Positions 9,015 to 17,556 of a DNA stretch of 48,295 nucleotides are shown here, piece by piece. The notes beneath the pieces were generated by a model, which saw only the letters and a list, made by a program, of their open reading frames with translations, ran no database searches and was not told the DNA's origin. Numbering within the stretch: position 1 is the first letter of the stretch; every line of letters begins with the position of its first letter. Position numbers and translations under genes: made by a program. This DNA is from Acidimicrobiales bacterium (lineage in GTDB: Bacteria > Actinomycetota > Acidimicrobiia > Acidimicrobiales > VFJN01), in the NCBI GenBank assembly GCA_035316325.1, contig DATHJB010000175.1:1-48295 (forward strand), written 5' to 3'.

Positions 9015-9049
9015 AGGTCGGGTCAGGTCAGGTCGGGTCAGGTCGGGTC
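9015..9049. repeat. Short tandem repeat at the 3' end of the dehydrogenase gene
   Basis: Three copies of the 10-base unit AGGTCGGGTC with an extra half unit (AGGTC) after the first copy. The array runs over the stop codon at 9038-9040, so the last two codons and the trailer are repeat-derived. It is prone to slippage and may be variable between strains. Confidence 0.8.
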
Positions 9050-9892
9050 GGCGAGGCGGGACAGGACGGTCTTCAGCGGGAGCGAGGCGTCGTCCTTGTC
9101 GTCGTGCCAGCGGAACAGGATGGCGGCGGCGGCCAGCGCCAGGTCGCGGGGCAGCTCCTCGGCCTCGAGGGCGTCGGCCACCTCGTGGAGCTCCGGCGTC
9201 CAGCGCCAGGCCTGGGCGGCGACCTCCGGCAGCTGCCCCGGCTCGGCCAGCGGCGACCGGGGGCTCAGCCGGGCCTCGGCGATCAGCGGCCGGGTGACGC
9301 CGTAGCGGGCCGCGTACGCCAGCGCCACGGCGGCCAGCACCGCGGTGGTCTTCTGGTAGCTGGAGTGCGCCATCTTGAGGGCGCTGGCGCTGCCGATCCC
9401 GCCGTCGAGCCGCACCGGCTCCACCGCCGTCCCGTCGAACAGCGACACCACGGTCTCGATGTCGGCATTGCGTCCGGCCAGGTACAGGGCCGTCTTCGCC
9501 GGGCTGTCCGACTCGGGCGGCGTGCCGAAGATGGCGGCGTCGAGCACCTCGGTGCCGCCGTGCATCAGCCGCTGGGCGATGCGGATGCAGCGTTGCGGGC
9601 TGGTGGCGTTGGCCTCGACGTAGAGGCCCTGGTAGCGCAGCTGGGCCACCTGCGTCGCCACCTGGACCGCGGCCCCCGGGGGGCAGATCGCGAACACCAC
9701 CTCGGCCCGGTCGAGCAGCTCGCCCAGGTCGGCGACCTGTTCGAGCCCGCCGCGGTCGGCCCGCTGCAGGGTGGCCTGGCTGCGACCGATCGGGCACCAC
9801 AGGACGCGCGCCCCCTTGCGATGTGCCTGCGCGGCTATGGCCGCGCCCATCGCACCCGGGTGGAGCACTCCGATGGTGGTCCCCATGCTCAT
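9038..9892 (-). CDS. NAD(P)-dependent beta-hydroxyacid-dehydrogenase-like protein (DUF1932 type)
   Basis: A 284-residue protein with an N-terminal NAD(P)-binding domain of the 6-phosphogluconate/beta-hydroxyacid dehydrogenase type (TIGVLHPGAMGAAIAAQAHRKG, where the usual GxGxxG reads HPGAMGA). The middle has the substrate-site pattern LDGGIGSASALKMAHSS, in which the lysine is the expected catalytic residue. The C-terminal 110 residues look like DUF1932. Length fits the group. The start ATG at 9892 is preceded by another ATG-like codon two residues downstream (MSM), so a start at 9886 is possible. The substrate is unknown. Confidence 0.85.
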   Translation of the reverse strand: MSMGTTIGVLHPGAMGAAIAAQAHRKGARVLWCPIGRSQATLQRADRGGLEQVADLGELLDRAEVVFAICPPGAAVQVATQVAQLRYQGLYVEANATSPQRCIRIAQRLMHGGTEVLDAAIFGTPPESDSPAKTALYLAGRNADIETVVSLFDGTAVEPVRLDGGIGSASALKMAHSSYQKTTAVLAAVALAYAARYGVTRPLIAEARLSPRSPLAEPGQLPEVAAQAWRWTPELHEVADALEAEELPRDLALAAAAILFRWHDDKDDASLPLKTVLSRLADPT

Positions 9893-9954
9893 CTGCTTTC
9901 CTCGCCACCAGACTCGCGCGTCACGCTAACCACCGTCGCGGGCAGGCTGAGCCA

Positions 9955-10560
9955 ATGACCGACGCGCACGGCGGCCCCTTCACCCGCGACGACCTCGACC
10001 AGGTGATGGCGGTCGCCGTCGACGCCTGGCGCTCGGGCGCCGACCGCGACTGGTCGGTGCCCGCCGGCACGCTGGAGTGGTCCTGCACCCGCACGGCCGA
10101 CCACACGGTCGATGCGGTCCTGGCGGTGGCGCTGTTCCTGGCCTCCGGGCGACAGGACGCCTACCCCGACTGGGGCTGGGGCGAGCTGACGATGGGCGCC
10201 GCGGCGACGCCGTCCAACCTGGTGGAGGCGCTGGGCGCGGTGGGGCGGGTGCTGTCGGGCGTGGTGGCGGTGGCCGACCCCGCGGTGCGAGCGGTGATCT
10301 GGGACGGGCGGGTGACCGGGACCGGCACGCCGCCCGACTTCGCCGCCCGCGGTGCTCTCGAGGCGGTCCTCCACGCCCACGACGTCTGCGCCGGCCTCGG
10401 AGTGCCGTTCGAGCCTCCGGCCGACGTCTGCGCCCGCCTCCGTGACCACACCGGCGGCTGGCCCCACTGGTCGGCCCCCGGTTGGAGCCCGCCTCCCGTC
10501 ACCGGCGACCCCTGGTCCGACCTCCTCACCGGCTCCGGCCGCGCCCGCCCCGTCGCCTGA
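9955..10560 (+). CDS. Maleylpyruvate-isomerase N-terminal/DinB-like protein
   Basis: A 201-residue protein resembling the MDMPI_N/DinB-like four-helix group: a Trp in LEWSCTRTADHTVDAVLAVALFLASGR, then helices, and the pattern GALEAVLHAHDVCAGLGVPFEPPADVCARL typical of TIGR03086-like proteins. In mycothiol-dependent enzymes three histidines bind a metal; here the HTVDAV and LHAHDV stretches offer them. The start ATG at 9955 was chosen because the upstream frame overlaps the divergent gene. Mycothiol-linked function is family knowledge, not shown here. Confidence 0.7.
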   Translation: MTDAHGGPFTRDDLDQVMAVAVDAWRSGADRDWSVPAGTLEWSCTRTADHTVDAVLAVALFLASGRQDAYPDWGWGELTMGAAATPSNLVEALGAVGRVLSGVVAVADPAVRAVIWDGRVTGTGTPPDFAARGALEAVLHAHDVCAGLGVPFEPPADVCARLRDHTGGWPHWSAPGWSPPPVTGDPWSDLLTGSGRARPVA

Positions 10561-10717
10561 CCTCACCCCGTCCCGTCCCGGGCCGCCCGCTCGGCGTGAC
10601 CCACCCCGGGCCGTCGTTGCCCGCCCGCCCAGCGTGACCACGGGCGCTTGTTCGTGGACAGGAGATCGCCAGGTCGGCGCCATCTGCCTGCCAAGCGCAC
10701 AGCAGATCCTCTTAGGC

Positions 10718-11452
10718 ATGAGGACCTACACGCATCCCACCTGGCGGCCGCAGCCTGCTGCGCGCCGCAGCGGTTGGTCGTGCCCAGCCCTCGTGCCCCT
10801 CGGCTACGCCGCCACCCGGGGTGTCCTGCACGTGAGCCCTGACGCACGAGTCGCCGCTCTGACCCTGGTCGCGATCCTGCTCGCCGGCATCCACCGCCTG
10901 GTTCCCGGGCTCGTCGAGCTGGGGGCCGGAGCCGCCGGCCTCGTGGCGAGCGTCTTCGCCGCCACCGAGGCCACCGGCTGCGGCGACGTGCTCGGCGGCG
11001 CCGGCACCGGCGTGGTGCTGGTGTACGGCGGCGTGATGTCGGCGTCGGCCTTCGTGCGGCTGCTCGGCTCCGTCAACGCCCGGGAGATGGCCCGACACCT
11101 GCTGGTGGCCGCCGCCGTCCTCGAGCTGGGCCTCCTGCTCGTGAGCCCCGCCGCCCGGGATGTCGTCGGCGCCGAGGACGACCTCACCGTCGCGATGATC
11201 CTGGCCGGCGCCCTCCTGGTCGCCACGCTCGTCGGCGTCCGGTCCCGGCGTGGCTTCCCCCTGCTCGGCGCCGGGCTGATCGTGACGCAGGGCGTGCACG
11301 CCCTCTCGAGCAACGCCTGCGCCGTCAGCCCGGCGCTGAGCCTGGTCGGCTCCCTCGTGTTCGTCGCCGTCGCCACGGCCATCGTCGCCCGAGGCGGCGG
11401 CGGCGACCTCCCCGACGACGACCCCGACGACGTCGTCTTCGAGACCGCCTGA
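10718..11452 (+). CDS. Multi-pass membrane protein of unknown function
   Basis: A 244-residue protein that I do not recognise. It shows about seven hydrophobic segments, beginning with ALTLVAILLAGIHRLVPGLVELGAGAAGLVASVF and later ATGCGDVLGGAGTGVVLVYGGVM, LLVAAAVLELGLLLV, TVAMILAGALLVATLVGV and a last one near LSLVGSLVFVAVATAIVA. The C-terminus is an acidic cytosolic tail (DLPDDDPDDVVFETA). Start is uncertain: the ATG at 10718 lacks a strong ribosome site. Codon use matches its neighbours. Confidence 0.6.
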   Translation: MRTYTHPTWRPQPAARRSGWSCPALVPLGYAATRGVLHVSPDARVAALTLVAILLAGIHRLVPGLVELGAGAAGLVASVFAATEATGCGDVLGGAGTGVVLVYGGVMSASAFVRLLGSVNAREMARHLLVAAAVLELGLLLVSPAARDVVGAEDDLTVAMILAGALLVATLVGVRSRRGFPLLGAGLIVTQGVHALSSNACAVSPALSLVGSLVFVAVATAIVARGGGGDLPDDDPDDVVFETA

Positions 11453-11652
11453 CCCGGAGGACCCGCACAACCAGCCCACCCGCCATCCCCACCGCCGCTC
11501 GAACCCCCAGCCCAGCCCGCTCCCCGGCCGCGACGTCCCCAACGCGCCGGGGAGCTAGGCGGTGACGCCGGGTAATCTTGGGAGTCGTTGCCAGGGCGGT
11601 GCCAAGACTTCGCGACTTGGTAGCCAACTCGATGGCGGAGGCGAGCGGAGCG

Positions 11653-13530
11653 ATGTCGACAAGCCATGCCCTCGACCGCCACACCGACGGCTCGGTCGGC
11701 CGGTACTGCGTCCGGTTCCTCCGGGGGAGTCTCGAGCTCGACTTCCCCGGGCACACGATCGATACGCCCACCGCGCCGGCGATGGTCGGGCCGCTGGTCG
11801 TCCTGGCGCTGAACCCCCGGCGCCCCCTGGCGCTGGAGACGCTCAAGACCTCGCTGTTCGACTACGACCCGTCCGACGTCACCACGGCCCAGATCCAGAC
11901 GCCGATCTCGCGGCTGCGGCTGGCGGGCCTGCCCATCCCGTCGCGCCAGTACCTCCTCGACGTGGCCCCGTCCGACGTCGACGTCGTGGACTTCGACTAC
12001 CGGGCCAAGGGCTTCATCGACCGTTGCGTCCGTCCGGACCGGGTGCCCGAAGCCGACGTCGAGGCGTTGATCGACGAGGGCTACGGGCTGCACCAGCTCT
12101 GGCAGGAGGATCCGGCGGTTGCCGTGGGCCACCAGCCGCGGCTGTTCGCCCTGTTCGAGCGGCACCGGCGTCGCAACCGGCGCTTCGGCGAGGTGCTGGT
12201 GCGCCTGCTGGTGCGGGCGGGGGAGCGCGACTGGGCTGGTGACATCCTCGACGAGTACGTCGACCGCTACGGCACCGACGAGATCCTCCAGGATCTGGAG
12301 CTGGCGGTCCGCCAACTGCCCCGACCGGCCGACCGCGACACGCCTGCACACGGTGTCGTGTTGCTGCCCGGTCCCGCGGCGCAGGGCGCGGCGCTCGCCG
12401 AGCTGTGGGACCGCGTCGCCGCGTCGACCCGGCTCGAGTTCGCCGAGCTGGCCATCAGCGCCCACAACCTCGACCGCATCTACGCCGTCGACATCGTCGC
12501 CGTCGACCACGAGAGTCGGGTGAGCCGCGTGCCGGTCGAGGCAGCAGGAGGCGCCGGCGCCAACACGGCGTTCGCCCTGGGGCGGCTCGGCCACCGCGTC
12601 GCCGTCACCGGGATGATCGCCGACGACCGCTACGGAGCCCTCCTGCGCCAGAGCCTCGACCAGGAGGACGTCGACTGCTCGAACCTCCTCGTCGTCCCCA
12701 GCTCGGTCGACCACTACACCGGGCACACGCTGATCTTCAGCGATCCCTACGGCCGGCGACAGGACATGGTCGTCCCGGGCGTCAACGAGCGGCTCGCCCA
12801 GACGCTGCGCGACGACAACGACGCCCGTGGCCGTCTCGGCGAGATGGCCGGGCAGAGCCGCCTGTTGAACCTCTCCTCGTTCACGGGTGATGCCGAGCGC
12901 CAGCTCCAGGAGGACCTGGTGGGACAGCTCCCCGAGGAGACCGTCGTGGCGTTCGAGCCCGGGCAGTTCTACGCGCACCTCGGCCTCGACCGGCTCGCTG
13001 CCTTCATCCTCCGCTGCGACGTGCTCAACGTGTACGAGCCCCGGCTGCGCCAGCTCGTCGACAACTCGTCGGCCGACACGGGCACAGGTCCGTACGTCTT
13101 CCGGGCCACGCTCGAGTCGCTGTTCCGCTGGCGGGCAATGCGGGTAAGCCGGCCATTGGTGGTAGTGGTGAAGAGAGAAGGTCACCGGCAACGGGCCGGT
13201 GAGGGAGCGTCCGAGGGCTACGAGATGATCACGATCGCAGTGGGCCGTAGCTCGGTGGAGGACCTCGTGTCGGCGCACGCCCGGGCCTCCGCAGAGCCTC
13301 TGGTGGCCGAGATCACCGGTCAGAGCGAAGCGATCGCAGCGGGCATCCACCTGGGCCTGCTCAGCGGGGCTCCGCTCGACGAGTGCGCCGATCTCGCCTT
13401 CGTGTGCGCCAACGAGGCCAACTCGGAGATCGGCGCCCGGGTCGGGCTGCCGCGGCGTTCGACGGTGGCGAACTCCTGGGACAAGTACTTCCCCGGCATG
13501 GACCTGCCCGCGTGGGTGCCGAGGGACTGA
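11653..13530 (+). CDS. SARP-like DNA-binding/BTAD protein fused to a degenerate PfkB kinase domain
   Basis: A 625-residue fusion. Residues about 25-115 read as a winged-helix DNA-binding region of the SARP type (LALNPRRPLALETLKTSL, then TTAQIQTPISRLRLAGLPI and RQYLLDVAPSDVDVVDF). Residues about 130-225 look like the helical BTAD repeat domain. Residues about 262-610 resemble a ribokinase/PfkB domain, with the first signature as GGAGANTAFALGRLG at 299-313. The second signature, normally DTTGAGD, reads EITGQSE at 553-559, so the anion-hole glycines and the catalytic Asp are altered (Glu at 559). It is therefore probably a sugar-binding pseudokinase controlling transcription. ATG 11632 is an alternative start. 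It is followed by an intact PfkB kinase and a phosphatase. Confidence 0.78.
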   Translation: MSTSHALDRHTDGSVGRYCVRFLRGSLELDFPGHTIDTPTAPAMVGPLVVLALNPRRPLALETLKTSLFDYDPSDVTTAQIQTPISRLRLAGLPIPSRQYLLDVAPSDVDVVDFDYRAKGFIDRCVRPDRVPEADVEALIDEGYGLHQLWQEDPAVAVGHQPRLFALFERHRRRNRRFGEVLVRLLVRAGERDWAGDILDEYVDRYGTDEILQDLELAVRQLPRPADRDTPAHGVVLLPGPAAQGAALAELWDRVAASTRLEFAELAISAHNLDRIYAVDIVAVDHESRVSRVPVEAAGGAGANTAFALGRLGHRVAVTGMIADDRYGALLRQSLDQEDVDCSNLLVVPSSVDHYTGHTLIFSDPYGRRQDMVVPGVNERLAQTLRDDNDARGRLGEMAGQSRLLNLSSFTGDAERQLQEDLVGQLPEETVVAFEPGQFYAHLGLDRLAAFILRCDVLNVYEPRLRQLVDNSSADTGTGPYVFRATLESLFRWRAMRVSRPLVVVVKREGHRQRAGEGASEGYEMITIAVGRSSVEDLVSAHARASAEPLVAEITGQSEAIAAGIHLGLLSGAPLDECADLAFVCANEANSEIGARVGLPRRSTVANSWDKYFPGMDLPAWVPRD

Positions 13531-13605
13531 GCGTGCCGGCTCCGGCGTGCCGACCGGCGCGGGCCCCCTAGGGCTCTCGGACAACGGCGAGCTGTGGGCG
13601 CGGAC

Positions 13606-14658
13606 ATGCAGGACTTGGATGTGATCGGGCTGGGGGCCCTCAACGTCGATCTCATCGCGCCCCGGCGCGACTCCGTGGCCGGCCCCGTCGACGACGACGA
13701 GACCGTGGCCACGATGCAGGAGGTGCTGGACCGCTGCACGATCGAGAGCGTGGTTCCGGCGATGTTCCTGGGCGGATCGGCCTTCAACGCGATCGTGATG
13801 CTGGCCCAGCTGCGGACGGGGCTCCGCCTGGGGATGGTGGGCATCAGCGCCGACGCCGACTACGGCCTGGTGGAGGCGCACGGCGACCGGCTCGGGGGTC
13901 TCGGGATCGCCGACCTCACGCGCCGGTCGGACGACCGTCCCGGGCTGTGCCTCTCGCTCCTGGAGGAGCACCGGCGACGGCTCTACACGTCACCGGAGGC
14001 CAACGTCGAGATCGCCGACTACCTGCGGGAGGACGACCGGCCCCGGAAGGCGGTGGCCCTCGCCCGGGTGCTGCACCTGACCTCCCTGCTGGAGGACCCG
14101 CTGATCCCCGGGTCGAACGACGTGGTCAGGGCGGTCGCCGGGTTCGTCGAAGCGGCCAAGAGCGACAACCCCGACCTGGTGCTGTCGTTCGACCCGGGCA
14201 GCACGTGGGTGGCCGGTCTCGGGCGCCTCCCGGACCTCCGCCGCATCTACGCCCTGGCCGACGTGCTGTACGTGAACCCGGTGGAGTACAGGGCCCTCAG
14301 CGGCTCGCCGTACCCGGGCGGTGGCCGGGCGGCGTCGCTGTCGGACCTGTGCCCGGCGGGGACGCAGGTGGTGGTGAAGCCTGCTCACCAGATCGTGGTC
14401 CACGGCGCCGACGGCCAGGAGCTGGCCCGGGTACCCCGTGTCGACAACGACGCCGCGGTCGATCCGACGGGCGCCGGAGATGCGGTCGCCGCCGGCGTGC
14501 TCGCTGCCCTCAGCGAGGACCGCAGCGTGGTCGACGGCTGCCGGCTAGGGCTGCGCATCGCCACGCAGCGCGTGTCCGACCTCGGCGACCGCGGGCACGT
14601 CGACCTGCGCCGGGCGCTCGGCGACCTGTGGCCCGACGGAACGTCGGCGTCGCGCTGA
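13606..14658 (+). CDS. PfkB-family carbohydrate/nucleoside kinase
   Basis: A 350-residue ribokinase-fold kinase. Start LDVIGLGALNVDLIAPR is the classic first strand; the first signature region is GGSAFNAIVMLAQL near residue 56, and the second signature DPTGAGDAVAAG is intact at 286-297, with D292 as the catalytic base. The substrate could be a sugar or a nucleoside. ATG 13606 is favoured, with GTG 13594 as an alternative. It lies 75 bases behind the SARP-pseudokinase gene, so the two may be co-expressed and may bind the same ligand. Confidence 0.9.
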   Translation: MQDLDVIGLGALNVDLIAPRRDSVAGPVDDDETVATMQEVLDRCTIESVVPAMFLGGSAFNAIVMLAQLRTGLRLGMVGISADADYGLVEAHGDRLGGLGIADLTRRSDDRPGLCLSLLEEHRRRLYTSPEANVEIADYLREDDRPRKAVALARVLHLTSLLEDPLIPGSNDVVRAVAGFVEAAKSDNPDLVLSFDPGSTWVAGLGRLPDLRRIYALADVLYVNPVEYRALSGSPYPGGGRAASLSDLCPAGTQVVVKPAHQIVVHGADGQELARVPRVDNDAAVDPTGAGDAVAAGVLAALSEDRSVVDGCRLGLRIATQRVSDLGDRGHVDLRRALGDLWPDGTSASR

Positions 14659-14815
14659 GAGGCCGAGTTGGCGGGTTGGCCAGCGGAGGGTCCCTATGCC
14701 GCATCGGCGCTGGTCGTAATGTCCGCTGTCAGACCGGCAGCAGGCTCCAGCGCGGGTGGCCGGGATGGTGTTGAATGTGTCTTTTACCCGCCGCGGATGA
14801 ACAACGGAGTTCTTC

Positions 14816-15658
14816 TTGCCTGTCCGGCTCATAGTCTTCGACCTCGACGGCACGCTCCTCGGCGGGGACAACCGACTTTCTGAGTACACGATCTCCGTGC
14901 TGAACGACGCGAGCCGGATCGAGGGCCTCACCCTGATGGCGGCGTCGGGGCGCAGTCGCTGGGCCGCTGAGCTGGTCCTCGACGGAACCGACGCCATCGA
15001 CTACGTGATCTGCTCGAACGGGGCGTCGTTGTACCGCCGCTCGACCGGCACCATCGTCAACCGCCGGTCGATCACCCCCGAGCGGGTCTCCGGTCTCTAC
15101 GCCCGGGTGCGCGAACTGCTGCCGAGCGCCTGCTGGGCGTGGGAGACCCAGCGCGGGATCGTCCCTGACGACGAGTTCCGGGTGCTCGGCACCCAGCCCG
15201 GGAAGGAGCTCGACGAGCTGCTGGCGTCGCCGGACCTGGAGCTGCAGGGTGATCCGGGGTTGCCGGTGGAGGAGCGTCTGGCCGCCTACGGGTACATCGT
15301 GCGGGGACTGCTGACCCACCCGGAGCTGTCGTGCCAGCAGGTCGTCGAGCGGCTGAAGAAGCACGTGCCGGCGCGGCTGTCGTCGTCGTCGGCGATGTTC
15401 ATCGAGGTCACGGCGCCGAAGATCCACAAGGGTCTCATGCTCCGGGAGTTCTGCGCCCGCCGCGGGATCGACGCCAGCGAGGTCGTCGCCTTCGGTGATC
15501 ACCTCAACGACCTCACGATGCTGCAGTGGGCCGGTCGGGGCATCGCCATGAACGGCGCCAACCGCGAGGTGGCCCGCCTCATCCCCGAGCAGACCGAACA
15601 CCCCCACGACCAGGACGGCGCCGCCTACGCGACCGCCAAGCTCATCGCCGACATGTAG
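14816..15658 (+). CDS. Cof-type HAD phosphatase (HAD-IIB)
   Basis: A 280-residue HAD hydrolase of the Cof/sugar-phosphatase type. Motif I is FDLDGTLLGGDN at residues 8-19 (nucleophile D9), motif II is the serine in AASGRSRWAAE, and motif IV is FGDHLNDLTMLQWAG with both Asp residues. The IIB cap lies between about 85 and 190. The TTG start at 14816 has CGGAG seven bases upstream. It follows the two PfkB-domain genes by 157 bases, so a kinase/phosphatase cycle on one metabolite is plausible but unproven. Confidence 0.88.
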   Translation: MPVRLIVFDLDGTLLGGDNRLSEYTISVLNDASRIEGLTLMAASGRSRWAAELVLDGTDAIDYVICSNGASLYRRSTGTIVNRRSITPERVSGLYARVRELLPSACWAWETQRGIVPDDEFRVLGTQPGKELDELLASPDLELQGDPGLPVEERLAAYGYIVRGLLTHPELSCQQVVERLKKHVPARLSSSSAMFIEVTAPKIHKGLMLREFCARRGIDASEVVAFGDHLNDLTMLQWAGRGIAMNGANREVARLIPEQTEHPHDQDGAAYATAKLIADM

Positions 15659-15709
15659 CTCACTCGTGCGCCGGCGGCGCCATGGTCACGTCGGCGGGTG
15701 ACGGGACGG

Positions 15710-16756
15710 TCAGTCTGGCGGCTCGAAGTCGGCGCGGACTCCCAGCAGGCGTATCGGGCGGGTGAGGTCGAAGCGGGCGAGGGCCTCGGCGGCGGCTCGC
15801 TCGAGGGTGTCGGAGTCGCTCGTGGGGGTCGGGAGGGGCACGCTGCGGGACTGGGTGAAGAACGGGGCGAAGCGCACCTTCACCGCCACCCGGACGACCA
15901 GGCGACCCTCGTCATCGACGTCCTTCGCCACCCGCCGGGCCAGCTCCACCAGGTGGTCGTCCAGCTCGGCCCGGTCGACGACGTTGCGCTGGAAGGTGAC
16001 CTCCCGGCTGCGGGAGCGGGGGAGGTACGGCTCGTCGCTCACCTTGGCATCGCCACCGCCGTAGGCGAGCACCCGGTAGTACGGGCCCATGGTGGGGCCG
16101 AAGCGCCGGGCGAGGGCGGCCGGGTCGGCCCGGGCCAGCTCGGCGACGGTGCGGATCCCCATCGCCTCCAGCTTCCGGGCGGTCTTGCCACCGATGCCCC
16201 ACAGCGCCTCGGTGGGCCGGTCGGCCATCACCTCGACCCAGTTGTGCCGGGTCAGCCGGAAGATGCCGGCCGGCTTGGCGAACCCGGTGGCGATCTTGGC
16301 CCGCAGGCGGGTGTCGCCGATGCCCACCGCGCACGACAGCCCGGTCTCCTCCCGCACGGTGTGCCGGACGACGGCCGCGAGCGTCTCGGGGTCGCGGGTG
16401 CGGGCGCCGAGGAACGCCTCGTCCCAGCCGAGCACCTCCACGACGAGGTCGGGCAGGGTCCGCAGGGCCTCCATGACCTGGGCCGACACCTCGTCGTAGG
16501 CGGGCGGGTCCGAGGGCAGGAACACGGCGTCGGGGCAGAGGCGGGCGGCGGTCCGCAGCGGCATGCCCGAGTGGACGCCGTAGGCCCGGGCCTCGTACGA
16601 CGCCGTCGCCACCACCGCCCGCTGCGTCGGGTCGCCGGCGCCGCCCACGACCACCGGTTTCCCCTGCAGCTCCGGCCGCCGCGCCACCTCGACCGCCGCC
16701 AGGAACTGGTCGAGGTCGACGTGCAGCACCCACCCCGGTTCGGACGCCATCGACAC
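15710..16756 (-). CDS. dinB: DNA polymerase IV (Y-family)
   Basis: A 348-residue translesion polymerase. The first catalytic Asp is in WVLHVDLDQFLAAVE, and the second acidic pair is in VLGWDEAFLGA; the palm motif YDEVSAQVME is also present. A helix-hairpin-helix (LWGIGGKTARKLEAMGI) and the little-finger domain follow. The usual SxDE reads GWDE, a Ser-to-Gly change seen in some actinobacterial DinB2-type enzymes. The C-terminal beta-clamp-binding peptide is not obvious. It lies four bases after the PaaX-type gene, so both may share one transcript. Confidence 0.92.
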   Translation of the reverse strand: MSMASEPGWVLHVDLDQFLAAVEVARRPELQGKPVVVGGAGDPTQRAVVATASYEARAYGVHSGMPLRTAARLCPDAVFLPSDPPAYDEVSAQVMEALRTLPDLVVEVLGWDEAFLGARTRDPETLAAVVRHTVREETGLSCAVGIGDTRLRAKIATGFAKPAGIFRLTRHNWVEVMADRPTEALWGIGGKTARKLEAMGIRTVAELARADPAALARRFGPTMGPYYRVLAYGGGDAKVSDEPYLPRSRSREVTFQRNVVDRAELDDHLVELARRVAKDVDDEGRLVVRVAVKVRFAPFFTQSRSVPLPTPTSDSDTLERAAAEALARFDLTRPIRLLGVRADFEPPD

Positions 16757-16760
16757 CCCG

Positions 16761-17507
16761 TCAGTATGCGGGCGTGCGCAGGGACCGGGTCAGGGCTCGC
16801 TTGAACTGCTGGTCGTGGTGCTCGTAGGCGTGGCGGAGGGCGGGGCCGGGCCAGTCGTGGGGGAGGAGCTCGTCGGGGAGGAGGGGGTCGGCCTGCAGGT
16901 GGCGGACCACGGCGATGGAGAGGCGGAAGCCCGACACCAGGTCGTCGAAGCCGCCCTCCATGGCCTCCCGCAAGCGGGCAGCGGTGGTGGACCAGGCGGC
17001 GAGGCCGAAGGAGTCGGCGGCCAGGTGGGTCGGGGTGGTGGCGCCGAAGAAGCGGACGCACTGGCGGTCGACGGTGGCCTGCTGGTGGGGCAGGCGGGCG
17101 TGGTCGAGGTTGTCGGGCCGGGCCCACACGCCCTCCCGGAGCGACGCCAGGCGCAGGGCGCTCGTGGCCCAGCGGAGCTCCTGGCGATCGGCCGGCGGGC
17201 GGCGCTCGGCCCGCACGACCGCCAGCTCCCAGGTGCCGTCCCAGGGGCGCCGGGGCGCGGCGTAGCTCTCGTCCACCCGCTGCTCCCGGTCCCGCAGCCG
17301 CCCGGCCAGGCGGTAGGTGCCGCCGTCCACGGCCAGCTCACTCGCCGCCACCATGCGCGACAGTGCCGTGCGGATGGCGCTCTCGCCGATCCCGAACAGC
17401 GACCCGGCATGCACCAGCTGCCCGACGGGGAGCCGCGACGGCCGGGCGGCGCCCAGCAGCGTGGTGGCGATCACCGACCGGGCGGTGAGGGGGACCTCGT
17501 CGACCAT
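16761..17507 (-). CDS. PaaX-family transcriptional regulator
   Basis: A 248-residue PaaX-type repressor. The winged helix spans about residues 10-65 (SVIATTLLGAARPSRLPVGQLVHAGSLFGIGESAIRTALSRMVAASELAVDGGTYRL), and the C-terminal PaaX domain contains the WDGTWELAVV segment and an effector part rich in Arg and Trp. Known PaaX proteins sense phenylacetyl-CoA. The gene is divergent from a Rieske oxygenase and a crotonase, which supports control of aromatic or acyl-CoA catabolism. A palindrome at 17514-17536 is the likely operator. Confidence 0.88.
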   Translation of the reverse strand: MVDEVPLTARSVIATTLLGAARPSRLPVGQLVHAGSLFGIGESAIRTALSRMVAASELAVDGGTYRLAGRLRDREQRVDESYAAPRRPWDGTWELAVVRAERRPPADRQELRWATSALRLASLREGVWARPDNLDHARLPHQQATVDRQCVRFFGATTPTHLAADSFGLAAWSTTAARLREAMEGGFDDLVSGFRLSIAVVRHLQADPLLPDELLPHDWPGPALRHAYEHHDQQFKRALTRSLRTPAY

Positions 17508-17513
17508 CTGTCA

Positions 17514-17536
17514 CAGAATACTCGACACGTGTTCTG
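17514..17536. promoter_or_regulatory. Palindrome in the PaaX/Rieske divergent promoter
   Basis: CAGAATAC and GTGTTCTG form an imperfect inverted repeat (7 of 8 pairs) with a 7-base spacer, seven bases upstream of the PaaX-type start and 20 bases upstream of the Rieske ATG. It includes CACGTG at 17526-17531. The position fits a PaaX operator that represses both directions. Confidence 0.6.
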
Positions 17537-17556
17537 CAAGATGTGAGGATATCTCC

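Noticed and set aside
10804-13971. Very long minus-strand open frame (over 1000 codons)
   Set aside because: It is the antisense shadow of the SARP-pseudokinase and membrane-protein genes. Its composition (Val/Gly/Ala/Arg/His-rich, no domain) is that of a GC-rich shadow frame.
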